From: JBCDCU01 sp039180865
GTDB taxonomy: Bacteria; Pseudomonadota; Alphaproteobacteria; Rhizobiales; JACESI01
Reading direction: 5' to 3'
DNA: 16,203 bases
NCBI GenBank assembly: GCA_039180865.1
Contig: JBCDCZ010000078.1
Span: 1-16,203 of the forward strand
The notes beneath the pieces were generated by a model. It did not search any database. It worked only from the letters and a program-made list of their open reading frames with translations, and was not told the origin of the DNA. Position 1 is the stretch's first letter. Each line of letters begins with the position of its first letter. The position numbers were made by a program, and so were the translations under genes. This document shows positions 1 to 5,731 of this stretch, piece after piece.

Positions 1-176
1 AAGGGTTCGGAAAGGACCGTCCCGCCTTCCTTGATTGGTTCCCGGGCGCATTGCTTTTCCGTCCCCCACGTCCCGTAAAAAGTTTTGTGCCCGTCCTCAG
101 CTGCAGCGGGGAGGGCTGACATAACACCGAGAAAGGCAGGAAGAACGGTGAGTGAGAATAAAATGAAAGCACGCAT
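1..176 (-). CDS. Secreted small protein, 3' end cut by window edge
   Basis: This is an open frame running off the left edge, with 58 full codons visible. The N-terminus (MRAFILFSLTVLPAFLG...) is a clear Sec signal peptide: a short basic start, a hydrophobic core, and a likely cleavage after ALPAAA, before EDG. The mature part begins with FYGTWGTEKQCAREP, a Trp- and Cys-containing start resembling small periplasmic hypothetical proteins of alphaproteobacteria; that resemblance is from memory and no function is known. The ATG at 174-176 is the first start after an in-frame TAA twelve bases upstream, so this start is secure, although no strong Shine-Dalgarno sequence precedes it. The gene lies on the same strand as the tRNA pair, about 90 bp downstream of tRNA-Asp, so it could be read through from the tRNA promoter. 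Its C-terminal half is outside the window. Confidence 0.6.
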   Translation of the reverse strand, partial: MRAFILFSLTVLPAFLGVMSALPAAAEDGHKTFYGTWGTEKQCAREPIKEGGTVLSEP

Positions 177-268
177 GGACTCTGTTTAGCCGGACTCCCG
201 TTGACCCACCAATCACTTCGGTTTGAGTGGAAAGGAGGCATTCAGTCTGCGTTGAAGAAAAGGCCAAC

Positions 269-343
269 TGGCGGCCGCGACGGGATTTGAACCCGCAACA
301 TCCGGATAGACAATCCGGTGCTCTCCCATTGAGCTACGCGACC
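269..343 (-). tRNA. tRNA-Asp (GUC), CCA encoded
   Basis: Read on the minus strand, acceptor GGTCGCG pairs with CGCGGCC (one T-G wobble). The anticodon loop TTGTCTA in a CCGGA/TCCGG stem gives anticodon GTC. The T-arm is GCGGG/CCCGT around TTCAAAT. The discriminator base is G, as expected for Asp, and the genome-encoded CCA follows. The gene lies 10 bp downstream of tRNA-Glu and was probably co-transcribed with it. Confidence 0.95.
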
Positions 344-353
344 TTCTTCTACT

Positions 354-428
354 TGGCGGGGCGTACGGGAATCGAACCCGTGTTTTCCGTTGGAAAGACG
401 AATGTCCTAACCACTAGACGAACGCCCC
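354..428 (-). tRNA. tRNA-Glu (UUC), CCA encoded
   Basis: Read on the minus strand, acceptor GGGGCGT pairs with ACGCCCC. The anticodon stem TTCGT/ACGGA encloses loop CTTTCCA, giving anticodon TTC (Glu). The T-arm ACGGG/CCCGT carries TTCGATT. The discriminator is G, followed by encoded CCA. It is the first gene of a tRNA-Glu/tRNA-Asp unit. Confidence 0.95.
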
Positions 429-442
429 TGGGCAGATGGAAG

Positions 443-471
443 TGTCTATCTCATTGGGCGTGAAGAATCAA
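443..471 (-). promoter_or_regulatory. Probable sigma70-type promoter of the tRNA pair
   Basis: On the minus strand, TTGATT (466-471) and TAGACA (443-448) are separated by 17 bp. The start site would fall near 436, a few bases before tRNA-Glu. The DNA upstream of the -35 (472-490) is very A+T-rich, like an UP element. This is inferred from motif match and position only. Confidence 0.55.
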
Positions 472-671
472 AAAATATAATAATAACAGATAGATAGATC
501 GAGTTTATCTATTCACTGCGCTAATGGCGCAATGGTGAAACCAGTTCGCTGGAGTCGTATCCGTGAACGCGGCGAAAGGGAGGCGCGCAAGGTGCACGGC
601 CTCCTTGATATCGTCAGGTTCTTCAAGGTGCTGATCAGGCACAGCAATGGTTTCCTTTCAGTCGTGAAAAC
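472..671. other. Intergenic stretch with no secure gene
   Basis: Between the tRNA promoter and the terminator at 672-700 I see no convincing gene. There is a short GATA-type repeat with a small inverted repeat around 485-512. On the minus strand a 45-codon frame (505-642, GTG start, AAGGAA nine bases upstream, product VPDQHLEEPDDIKEAV...) is open but matches nothing I recognise. The plus-strand frame across 532-807 is rich in Arg/Lys and overlaps the RNA structures, so I treat it as chance. Confidence 0.4.
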
Positions 672-700
672 AAAAAAGGCGGCTACCAAGAGGTGCCGCC
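672..700 (-). terminator. Rho-independent terminator
   Basis: On the minus strand the stem GGCGGC-ACC closes on GGT-A-GCCGCC (one bulged A) with loop TCTT. Six T and then GTTTT follow immediately. It ends the small transcription unit at 672-820 and does not belong to any plus-strand gene, since the T-run is on the minus side only. Confidence 0.85.
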
Positions 701-742
701 CGAAAATTGACCTTCAGGTCAAATCTTGGAAGATGCGCATAC

Positions 743-805
743 CTAGTCCACGCACCCCCCTCGGGCGTTGGTTCCGGTATCTCGTTCTGAAAAACGGTGT
801 GTCAT
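743..805 (-). CDS. Possible 20-residue micro-ORF in the small transcript
   Basis: The frame starts with ATG, ends with TAG, and encodes MTHRFSERDT... ending GGCVD. A good ribosome binding site (GAGGA, six bases before the ATG) is the main argument that it is translated. No downstream gene on this strand would make it an attenuator leader peptide; the tRNA pair is beyond a terminator. The peptide is polar with one Cys and resembles nothing I know. The frame overlaps the base of the long hairpin, so it could equally be a chance frame in a noncoding RNA. Confidence 0.25.
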   Translation of the reverse strand: MTHRFSERDTGTNARGGCVD

Positions 806-860
806 AATGCATCCTCGTTGACGCGGATGTATCTTATTCCCGGGGGCGCGATCAAGCGCG

Positions 861-884
861 CCAACGGGACCGCCAACGGGACCC
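861..884. repeat. Tandem 12-bp direct repeat
   Basis: Two adjacent copies, CCAACGGGACCG and CCAACGGGACCC, differ only in the last base. They sit between the -35 of the minus-strand small transcript and the likely promoter of the creatinase gene, where a regulator could bind. A GGCGCG/CGCGCC hairpin (845-862) abuts them. Confidence 0.5.
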
Positions 885-914
885 TTGTCGTAATTTGCCG
901 ATTCATAGTATCAA
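885..914 (+). promoter_or_regulatory. Tentative creatinase promoter
   Basis: TTGTCG (885-890) and TATCAA (909-914) are spaced by 18 bp; TAGTAT (906-911) is an alternative -10. Either places the start near 915-922 and leaves a 5' leader of about 120 nt before the creatinase ATG. The match is weak, and position is the stronger argument. Confidence 0.3.
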
Positions 915-980
915 GCGCATGAGTTGATCGGCGATGGCGTCGCCGGGGAAGACACATTCTCACTCACATCCATCCTGAAC

Positions 981-1038
981 GCCGGGACTTTCAATCGGGA
1001 GATTGGAGCGTCCCTCCGGCCTCCCTTAGCCTTGGAGG
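981..1038 (+). promoter_or_regulatory. Folded creatinase leader with RBS-pairing segment
   Basis: The leader holds a two-tier hairpin: GGGAC (984-988) pairs with GTCCC (1010-1014) around CAATC (992-996) and GATTG (1001-1005), capped by a GGGA (GNRA-type) loop, with an outer GCC/GGC extension. Right after it, CCTCC at 1020-1024 is complementary to the ribosome binding site GGAGG at 1034-1038, with a nine-base loop. A second CCTCC (1013-1017) overlaps the hairpin's 3' arm, so alternative pairings are possible. This layout suits control of translation, but no known riboswitch class is recognised. Confidence 0.4.
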
Positions 1039-1043
1039 TCACC

Positions 1044-2279
1044 ATGACTTTAGCATTCCGTAAAATTGAAACGTCTGTCCGTCCGGATTTTTTTGAATTT
1101 CAGAACGGTGAGAAAGCAGCTCTGCCGTTCAGCCAGAAAGAATATGAAAGGCGGCTGGCGGGGCTTCGCAAGATCATGATTGCCCATGATATCGAGGCCG
1201 CAATCCTCACCTCAATGCATGGCGTTGCTTATTATTCCGGCTTTTTGTACTGCGCGTTTGGACGGCCCTACGCCCTGGTGGTTACGCACGACCGGGCAGT
1301 CACCATCTCCGCCAATATCGATGGCGGGCAGCCCTGGCGCCGGTCCGCCCATGAAAACCTCGTTTATACCGACTGGCGGCGCGATAATTTCTGGCGCGCG
1401 GTAGAAAGCATTGTCGCGCGGACAAAACGCGTCGGGATCGAGGGCGATCATCTGACCCTTGCGCAAAGTGTGAAGCTCGCCGATTTCCTCGCAGCCGAAA
1501 CAGTCGATATTGCAAATGCTATGATGGAGCAGCGCATGGTGAAATCGACCGAAGAAATTGCTCTCATCAAAGAAGGCGCGCGGATTGCCGACATTGGCGG
1601 GGAGGCGGCCCGCGCCGCGATCCGCGTCGGCACCCGTGAGATCGATGTGGCGATCGCCGCCCGCTATGCGATGGAGCTGGAAATCACAAAAAGCCATCCA
1701 GAAAGCGAAATCCGAGACACATGGGTTTGGTTTCAGTCAGGGCTTAATACTGATGGCGCGCACAATCCGGTGACGACAAGACAGCTCGACGCCGGTGACA
1801 TCTTGAGCCTCAACACGTTCCCGATGATTTCAGGCTACTATACTGCCCTCGAACGCACATTGTTTCTCGGCGAGCCGGATCCAGTCTCCCTGAAGATATG
1901 GGAAGCCAATGTCGGCGCCCATGAATTGGGCCTCTGCCTCATTAGGGAGGGGGCGACCTGTTCGGGGATCACCGCCGAAATCAACGAATACTTCGCAGAG
2001 CGCGGCCTGCTGGAATACCGCTCATTCGGATACGGCCATTCCTTTGGTGTGCTCTCGCATTACTATGGGCGGGAAGCCGGTCTCGAACTTCGCGAAGACA
2101 TCGATACGGTGCTCGAATCAGGAATGGTTGTCTCCATGGAACCGATGCTGACGATCCCGGAAGGAATGCCGGGCGCGGGCGGTTACCGTGAGCATGATAT
2201 TGTCGTTCTTTGTCCAAATGGACCGGAAAACATTACGAAGTTCCCTTTCGGTCCGGCGCACAACGTCATCTCGGTTTAG
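1044..2279 (+). CDS. Creatinase (creatine amidinohydrolase)
   Basis: The enzyme hydrolyses creatine to sarcosine and urea in the cytoplasm and belongs to the pita-bread (M24-like) fold family. The 411-residue product aligns by eye along its full length with Pseudomonas creatinase (about 403 residues). Shared blocks include FGRPYALVV (residues 72-80), NIDGGQPWRR (91-100), NTDGAHNPVTTR, GYYTALERTLFL, FGYGHSFG and MVVSMEPM. The catalytic His, here H240 in DGAHNP, and the glutamates E270 and E366 fall where Pseudomonas has H232, E262 and E358. The metal ligands of true M24 peptidases are absent, as in other creatinases. The ATG at 1044 is chosen because GGAGG lies five bases upstream and Pseudomonas homology begins nearby; the frame remains open to 924 but that part is leader. 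No sarcosine oxidase or urease gene is next to it, so the rest of the pathway must lie elsewhere. Confidence 0.95.
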   Translation: MTLAFRKIETSVRPDFFEFQNGEKAALPFSQKEYERRLAGLRKIMIAHDIEAAILTSMHGVAYYSGFLYCAFGRPYALVVTHDRAVTISANIDGGQPWRRSAHENLVYTDWRRDNFWRAVESIVARTKRVGIEGDHLTLAQSVKLADFLAAETVDIANAMMEQRMVKSTEEIALIKEGARIADIGGEAARAAIRVGTREIDVAIAARYAMELEITKSHPESEIRDTWVWFQSGLNTDGAHNPVTTRQLDAGDILSLNTFPMISGYYTALERTLFLGEPDPVSLKIWEANVGAHELGLCLIREGATCSGITAEINEYFAERGLLEYRSFGYGHSFGVLSHYYGREAGLELREDIDTVLESGMVVSMEPMLTIPEGMPGAGGYREHDIVVLCPNGPENITKFPFGPAHNVISV

Positions 2280-2288
2280 AAGTCAAAG

Positions 2289-2314
2289 GGCAGGGTGCAT
2301 AGATGCACCCTGCC
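2289..2314. terminator. Bidirectional hairpin between convergent genes
   Basis: A perfect stem, GGCAGGGTGCA with TGCACCCTGCC (11 bp, loop TAGA), begins ten bases after the creatinase stop and 26 bases before the stop of the opposing gene. The plus-side tail is not T-rich, and the minus-side tail (CTTTGACTTCT) is moderately so. It is likely a shared terminator. Confidence 0.65.
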
Positions 2315-2339
2315 ACTCCGACGAATGCTGCAGCAATGT

Positions 2340-3140
2340 TCACCGTGGCGCCGACGATTGGGCACGGAACAAGAAGACGGGCAGGGCACCCCACAGGATC
2401 AGGACCACATAGTAAATCTGAACGGGGATGAGGCCGAAAACATTTGCGGCAAACAATCCGCTAAACAAGATAACGTGGCCCAGTAGCCCCCAAAGAAGCC
2501 CTGCCATGAGCAGTTTTGCATTTGCCGCGCCGGTTTTCAGTAGAGCGCGATAGAAGACGATCCCAAGCGGCAGAAACAGAACAAGCCCGGTTGCGAGGCC
2601 CGAATTGTATTCAAAAGAAATCACCGCATTCAGGATATGTGCAACGCCGTTGACCAGCATGAGGCCCGCCATCGCAATTGCCGGAAAGAGCTGTTTCGGA
2701 CTTGTCAGAATTGCCAGAAAGCCTGCCGTCCAGACCATGCCCGCGTTGATATAAAAAATTCCGCTTCGCGTCAGGATCCCGTATTTATCCTCTCCGAAAA
2801 GCGTCGCGATCAGAGTGTTCAGGAACTCGTGAAGCGGATAGGGGCGGCCAAGAAGATCAACCCAGTGTTCTTCGACCTGATGCACGAGATAAGATGCGGT
2901 GAGAAGCGAGGCGACCAGAGAGATGTCACTCGCCCAAGGGACGGAAGTGTCTTCTCGCGTCTTGAAGGCGAAAAATACCAGGAGTGGAGCCACGAAAGCT
3001 CCAATCTTCATCCAATGGTCCACCATGAAGGCCTGCTGGCCAAGGGGAAGCCACGCCATTGCGAAAAAAATCAGAAGACCAAGCGCAGCAAAGCTTTGGT
3101 TCATCAAGATTGCCCGTCGCATGTCGTTTCGTATTTCCAT
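2340..3140 (-). CDS. HXXEE-domain integral membrane protein
   Basis: This is a hydrophobic protein of up to 266 residues with about seven or eight predicted membrane segments, judged from hydrophobic runs (for example residues 14-32, 46-60, 73-86, 127-145, 152-170, 183-199, 209-232 and 240-258). The motif HQVEEHW (87-93), with later NGVAH (164-168) and YNSGL (178-182), matches the HXXEE family. The clustered His and Glu residues in and next to membrane segments suggest metal binding or a hydrolase/desaturase-like site, but the biochemical role is unknown. Starts at residues 1, 7 and 13 are all possible; none has a good ribosome binding site, and the third gives the most natural N-terminus (MNQSFAALGLL). 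It begins 47 bp after the NADH dehydrogenase stop on the same strand, so the two are probably co-transcribed. Confidence 0.75.
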   Translation of the reverse strand: MEIRNDMRRAILMNQSFAALGLLIFFAMAWLPLGQQAFMVDHWMKIGAFVAPLLVFFAFKTREDTSVPWASDISLVASLLTASYLVHQVEEHWVDLLGRPYPLHEFLNTLIATLFGEDKYGILTRSGIFYINAGMVWTAGFLAILTSPKQLFPAIAMAGLMLVNGVAHILNAVISFEYNSGLATGLVLFLPLGIVFYRALLKTGAANAKLLMAGLLWGLLGHVILFSGLFAANVFGLIPVQIYYVVLILWGALPVFLFRAQSSAPR

Positions 3141-3187
3141 TCGCAGGGTTTACGGCGTTTGCCGGACCCTGGGCCCGGCTTGAAAGG

Positions 3188-4543
3188 CTAATTGAGACCG
3201 ATGGGCGGTTTGATCAGGGAGTTCAGCCAGTCGCGCGAGATAACAATGAAGCCGCCGAAAAGACCGTATAATCCAAACTGATGCACGCGGTAGAACACGT
3301 CATGAGCCTTCATGGCTAACCAGCCGCGCAAGGCGATGGTTGGGACCGGCCCCTTTCCCGCGAGCGTTCCATAGGCGCCATATTGGCTGAGGGAGACAAG
3401 ACTTCCCCGGTCGCGATACTTGAAAGGTTGCAGATCCTGTTTTTTGAGAAAGCGCGGAATTGCGGTTGCGAGATAGTCCGCCTGTTGCCTTGCAACCTGT
3501 CCCGTTGGAGGAAGAGGCTCGTCGTCTGACCTCTGGGTCAGGCTTGCACAATCGCCGATAGCGAAGATTGTCTCGAAAGACGGCGTCTGGAGTGTCGGCG
3601 TCACAACAACCTGACCTGATCGGGTTAGATCAATGCCGTCCAGCCCGCTCAGTAAATCGGGGTTTGAGGTTCCAGCCGCCCAGACCTTTGTCGCGGCCTC
3701 TATCCGCTCCCCGTTATCGAGTTCAATACCGGTCTTGTCGATATTCGTCACGCGCACTCCGGTTTTTATCGAAACACCGAGGTCTTCGAGTTTCTTTGTA
3801 ACGTCACGCGCGATATTGGTCGGAAACGCATTGAGAATGGTTGCGCCGGTTTCTATCATTGTAATCCGCAGCTTTTTCGGAAGGGAATCCAGCCCGTATT
3901 GGGCGCCGATATCGACCATTCGCGCTGTTTCTGCTGCGAACTCCACGCCGGTTGCGCCACCCCCGATGATCGCGACTTCGATCTCGCCGCCAGCAATCGA
4001 GCGATAGATGACCTCCTCGCGAAGGGACTGGTTGAGGGCTTCTGCTGTCGGAAGGCTATCAATGAAATGGCAGTGTTTATGAACTCCCCTTATGCCGAAA
4101 TCGTTGGCCTTGTTTCCGACAGAGATCACTGCAAGATCGTAGGGGATTTTGGTTTCAAGATCCGGTTTATCCTGCAAGTCCGTAATGCGGATGGAAATGA
4201 GCTTCTTTTCGGGGTCGAGGTGAAAAAGCTCCCCGGGCAGATAAACAAAGTTTCCTCGTTTGGCCTGGGCGGCAAACGGGATACCATCCTCCCGCGCATT
4301 CAGGGTTCCTGCTGCGAATGCGTGAAGCATGGGTTTCCAAACGTGGACTGGAGACTTGTCAATCAGATAAACCCTGCCAAGCTTGGTCGCCCGGAACGAT
4401 CGGCCAAGGCGTGTGGCAAGCATTAACCCTCCGATGCCGCCCCCAATAATGACGATGCGCGGGGTTTCGTCGGTTATACCGCGAAGCCCCGAGGGGCCGG
4501 CAGCGCGAGGTATCCGTTCCGGCTCAGCCACTGTTGAGCCCAT
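3188..4543 (-). CDS. ndh: Type II NADH:quinone oxidoreductase (NDH-2)
   Basis: This is a single-subunit, non-proton-pumping FAD enzyme at the cytoplasmic membrane face that passes electrons from NADH to quinone. In the 451-residue product the FAD Rossmann motif is GGGIGG (residues 34-39) with the acidic end of the second strand in YLIDK. The NADH-binding motif is GGGATGVE (194-201), and the second FAD motif is FAIGDCA (327-333). A variant of the family's AQxAxQ quinone-site motif appears as GQVARQQ (348-354), with Gly replacing the first Ala. The C-terminal part (GLYGLFGGFIVISRDWLN) is the expected amphipathic membrane-anchoring end. A 25-residue extension precedes the FAD fold. The ATG at 4541-4543 is used; an in-frame TTG four codons upstream (4555) is the alternative, and neither has a clear Shine-Dalgarno. 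It is the first gene of a probable operon with the HXXEE membrane protein. Confidence 0.93.
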   Translation of the reverse strand: MGSTVAEPERIPRAAGPSGLRGITDETPRIVIIGGGIGGLMLATRLGRSFRATKLGRVYLIDKSPVHVWKPMLHAFAAGTLNAREDGIPFAAQAKRGNFVYLPGELFHLDPEKKLISIRITDLQDKPDLETKIPYDLAVISVGNKANDFGIRGVHKHCHFIDSLPTAEALNQSLREEVIYRSIAGGEIEVAIIGGGATGVEFAAETARMVDIGAQYGLDSLPKKLRITMIETGATILNAFPTNIARDVTKKLEDLGVSIKTGVRVTNIDKTGIELDNGERIEAATKVWAAGTSNPDLLSGLDGIDLTRSGQVVVTPTLQTPSFETIFAIGDCASLTQRSDDEPLPPTGQVARQQADYLATAIPRFLKKQDLQPFKYRDRGSLVSLSQYGAYGTLAGKGPVPTIALRGWLAMKAHDVFYRVHQFGLYGLFGGFIVISRDWLNSLIKPPIGLN

Positions 4544-4555
4544 GTACCGGATCAA

Positions 4556-5134
4556 ACTGAAAGGCCGTTCCCCAATACGACCTCCACCTCAGCGCACACC
4601 CCGGCCCCCGTCCGAAAGGTGTGAAACCGTGCGCAAAAATCACCACTAAAACCCGACACCTTATCACAGCCCATGCTCGTGTTGGTGCAAAGGGTTTGCG
4701 ACAAAGCACGCGGCCCGAAAAACCCAATATCAAACACCAATGAAACTCATTCCGGTACATAACCACGAGGCCAAGGCTGATCGCATCGACAGATGCGGAG
4801 TTGAGTCACTGCAGTCCAATTTAGAGATGAGGACGGCAGTCGTTACGAAAAGCTAAGTAGACAACGGCAAAAGCGTAAGGACAGCTTACGACAGAAACAG
4901 GACCGAACCTGTCAATCACGTATCTGAGACGCGTGGACAGCACTTTAGGGTTCGAACTTTGCAAGGTCCTTTGGAATTCTGCGCTCTTTTAAAAGAGAAC
5001 AGCTCATACCGCTTTAACGCGGCGGTGGAGGTCCTGAAAGGTGGCGGGAAGTTCTGCCGTTTCAATGCCTTCATAACCGTCCGGAAGAAAGACGCCTGCT
5101 TTCATTGATTGGGCGGAGCATCCCGATTGAACAG
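4556..5134. other. Long intergenic region with inverted repeats
   Basis: No convincing gene is seen. The region contains hairpins CGCATC-gaca-GATGCG (4782-4797), CGTAAG-gacag-CTTACG (4874-4890) and ACAGG-accgaa-CCTGT (4897-4912), and the perfect palindrome CTCTTTTAAAAGAG (4984-4997). The ndh promoter must lie at its left end; TTGCAC (4687 region, minus) with TGATAA about 18 bp downstream is a weak candidate. A 33-codon minus-strand frame (5004-5105, MKAGVFLPDGYEGIETAEL...) has a protein-like composition but no ribosome binding site. It may be a remnant of a lost gene or chance. Confidence 0.45.
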
Positions 5135-5156
5135 TCTCTCTCTCTCTCTCTCTCTC
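5135..5156. repeat. Dinucleotide microsatellite (TC)11
   Basis: There are eleven uninterrupted TC units (GA on the minus strand). Such runs are rare in bacterial DNA and prone to slippage. It lies 20 bp beyond the terminator of the exported-protein operon and just before the 33-codon frame at 5004-5105. That frame is open across the repeat, but only back to a stop at 5175-5177. Confidence 0.9.
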
Positions 5157-5175
5157 TTCGGCTCGAAAACGAAAT

Positions 5176-5200
5176 CACTGGCGACCCCTTTTCGCCAGTG
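5176..5200 (-). terminator. Terminator of the exported-protein operon
   Basis: A perfect 9-bp stem, CACTGGCGA with TCGCCAGTG, has loop AAAGGGG on the minus strand. ATTTCGTTTTCG follows. It lies 45 bp past the stop of the NTF2-like gene and is the natural end of the two-gene operon. Confidence 0.7.
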
Positions 5201-5245
5201 GATACTGGTCTCAGATCTTGAGTCTCTTCGTTTTTCGCGGATGGG

Positions 5246-5716
5246 TCATTGTCCCGGAGGAGAAAAGAAACCGCGCAGCAGCGTGATCTTGCCGTCCTCG
5301 TCGAACGTGAAGTGGTTGATTCCATCGAAGGAAACGGTTTGTCCATCTTGGGTCACGCCGCGTGCCGTCCATTTCGCGACCGCTTCATTGCCGACCACAT
5401 GGACATAGCTTTCAAAGAGCCCAATGTCTCGAAACGCTTTTACGAAGCCTTCGCCCTGGGTGAGAATTGCTTCGGGCGTATCCTTGACGGGGAGACCGAC
5501 CGGATCGTCAAGAACCGCGGTCGACGCGAATGCGGAAGCCCATTGTTTGGCATCCATACTGCGTGTGCCTTCAAAGTAGGCCTGAACCCATTCATGAACC
5601 AAAGTGGCAGCTTGTTTGTTTTTGCCGATGACGACCTCAGTGCGGACAATATCCTGCGCATTCGCGATTGTGGGCATGATGATGAGAACGGCCGTGATGA
5701 GAGCTTTGTGCAACAT
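5246..5716 (-). CDS. Exported NTF2/SnoaL-like protein
   Basis: The product has 156 residues with a Sec signal peptide (MLHKALITAVLIIMPTIANA, then QD). The mature part has the pattern of the NTF2/ketosteroid-isomerase fold: an N-terminal helix (VHEWVQAYFEG), a helical segment with DDPVGLPV, then strands ending in a FDGINHFTFDEDGKITLLRGFFSP motif typical of SnoaL-like proteins. Such folds serve as cyclases, isomerases or simple binding proteins; the substrate cannot be read from sequence. The start has AAGGAA eight bases upstream. It is the second gene of an operon, 15 bp after the barrel-protein gene, and should share its TetR-controlled promoter. Export of an NTF2-like domain next to an exported cyclase-like barrel suggests a periplasmic small-hydrophobe function (inference). 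Confidence 0.8.
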   Translation of the reverse strand: MLHKALITAVLIIMPTIANAQDIVRTEVVIGKNKQAATLVHEWVQAYFEGTRSMDAKQWASAFASTAVLDDPVGLPVKDTPEAILTQGEGFVKAFRDIGLFESYVHVVGNEAVAKWTARGVTQDGQTVSFDGINHFTFDEDGKITLLRGFFSPPGQ

Positions 5717-5731
5717 TCTTGAAGTTCCTTT

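Larger units (their letters stand above)
672..820 (-). ncRNA. Candidate structured small transcript, about 150 nt
   Basis: This is a minus-strand unit bounded by a plausible promoter (TTGATC at 850-855, 17-bp spacer, ATACAT at 827-832) and a strong terminator at 672-700. In transcript order it contains a CATCC/GGATG hairpin near 808-828 and a long imperfect hairpin spanning roughly 735-782 (ATACC/GGTAT base, ACGC/GCGT middle, CCC-GA-GGG tip). A perfect TTGACC-TGAA-GGTCAA hairpin (707-722, followed by TTTT) comes next, then the terminator. It also holds a 20-codon reading frame (743-805). It does not show tmRNA, SRP RNA or RNase P signatures. Size and fold would suit a regulatory RNA, 6S-like RNA or a small mRNA. 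The exact family is not recognised. Confidence 0.4.

Noticed and set aside
227..463. 78-codon plus-strand frame
   Set aside because: It lies across both tRNA genes on the opposite strand. Its SYATF and GIEPVF motifs are the familiar false translation of antisense tRNA.
532..807. 91-codon plus-strand frame
   Set aside because: It is antisense to the terminator and hairpins of the small transcript and is Arg/Lys-rich with no ribosome binding site or recognisable domain.
924..1043. N-terminal extension of the creatinase frame
   Set aside because: The 40 extra codons have no counterpart in creatinases and lack a ribosome binding site. The ATG at 1044 has GGAGG five bases upstream.
915..1043. 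Known glycine or guanidine riboswitch in the creatinase leader
   Set aside because: None of the conserved core sequences of those classes is seen. Only an unassigned fold can be supported.
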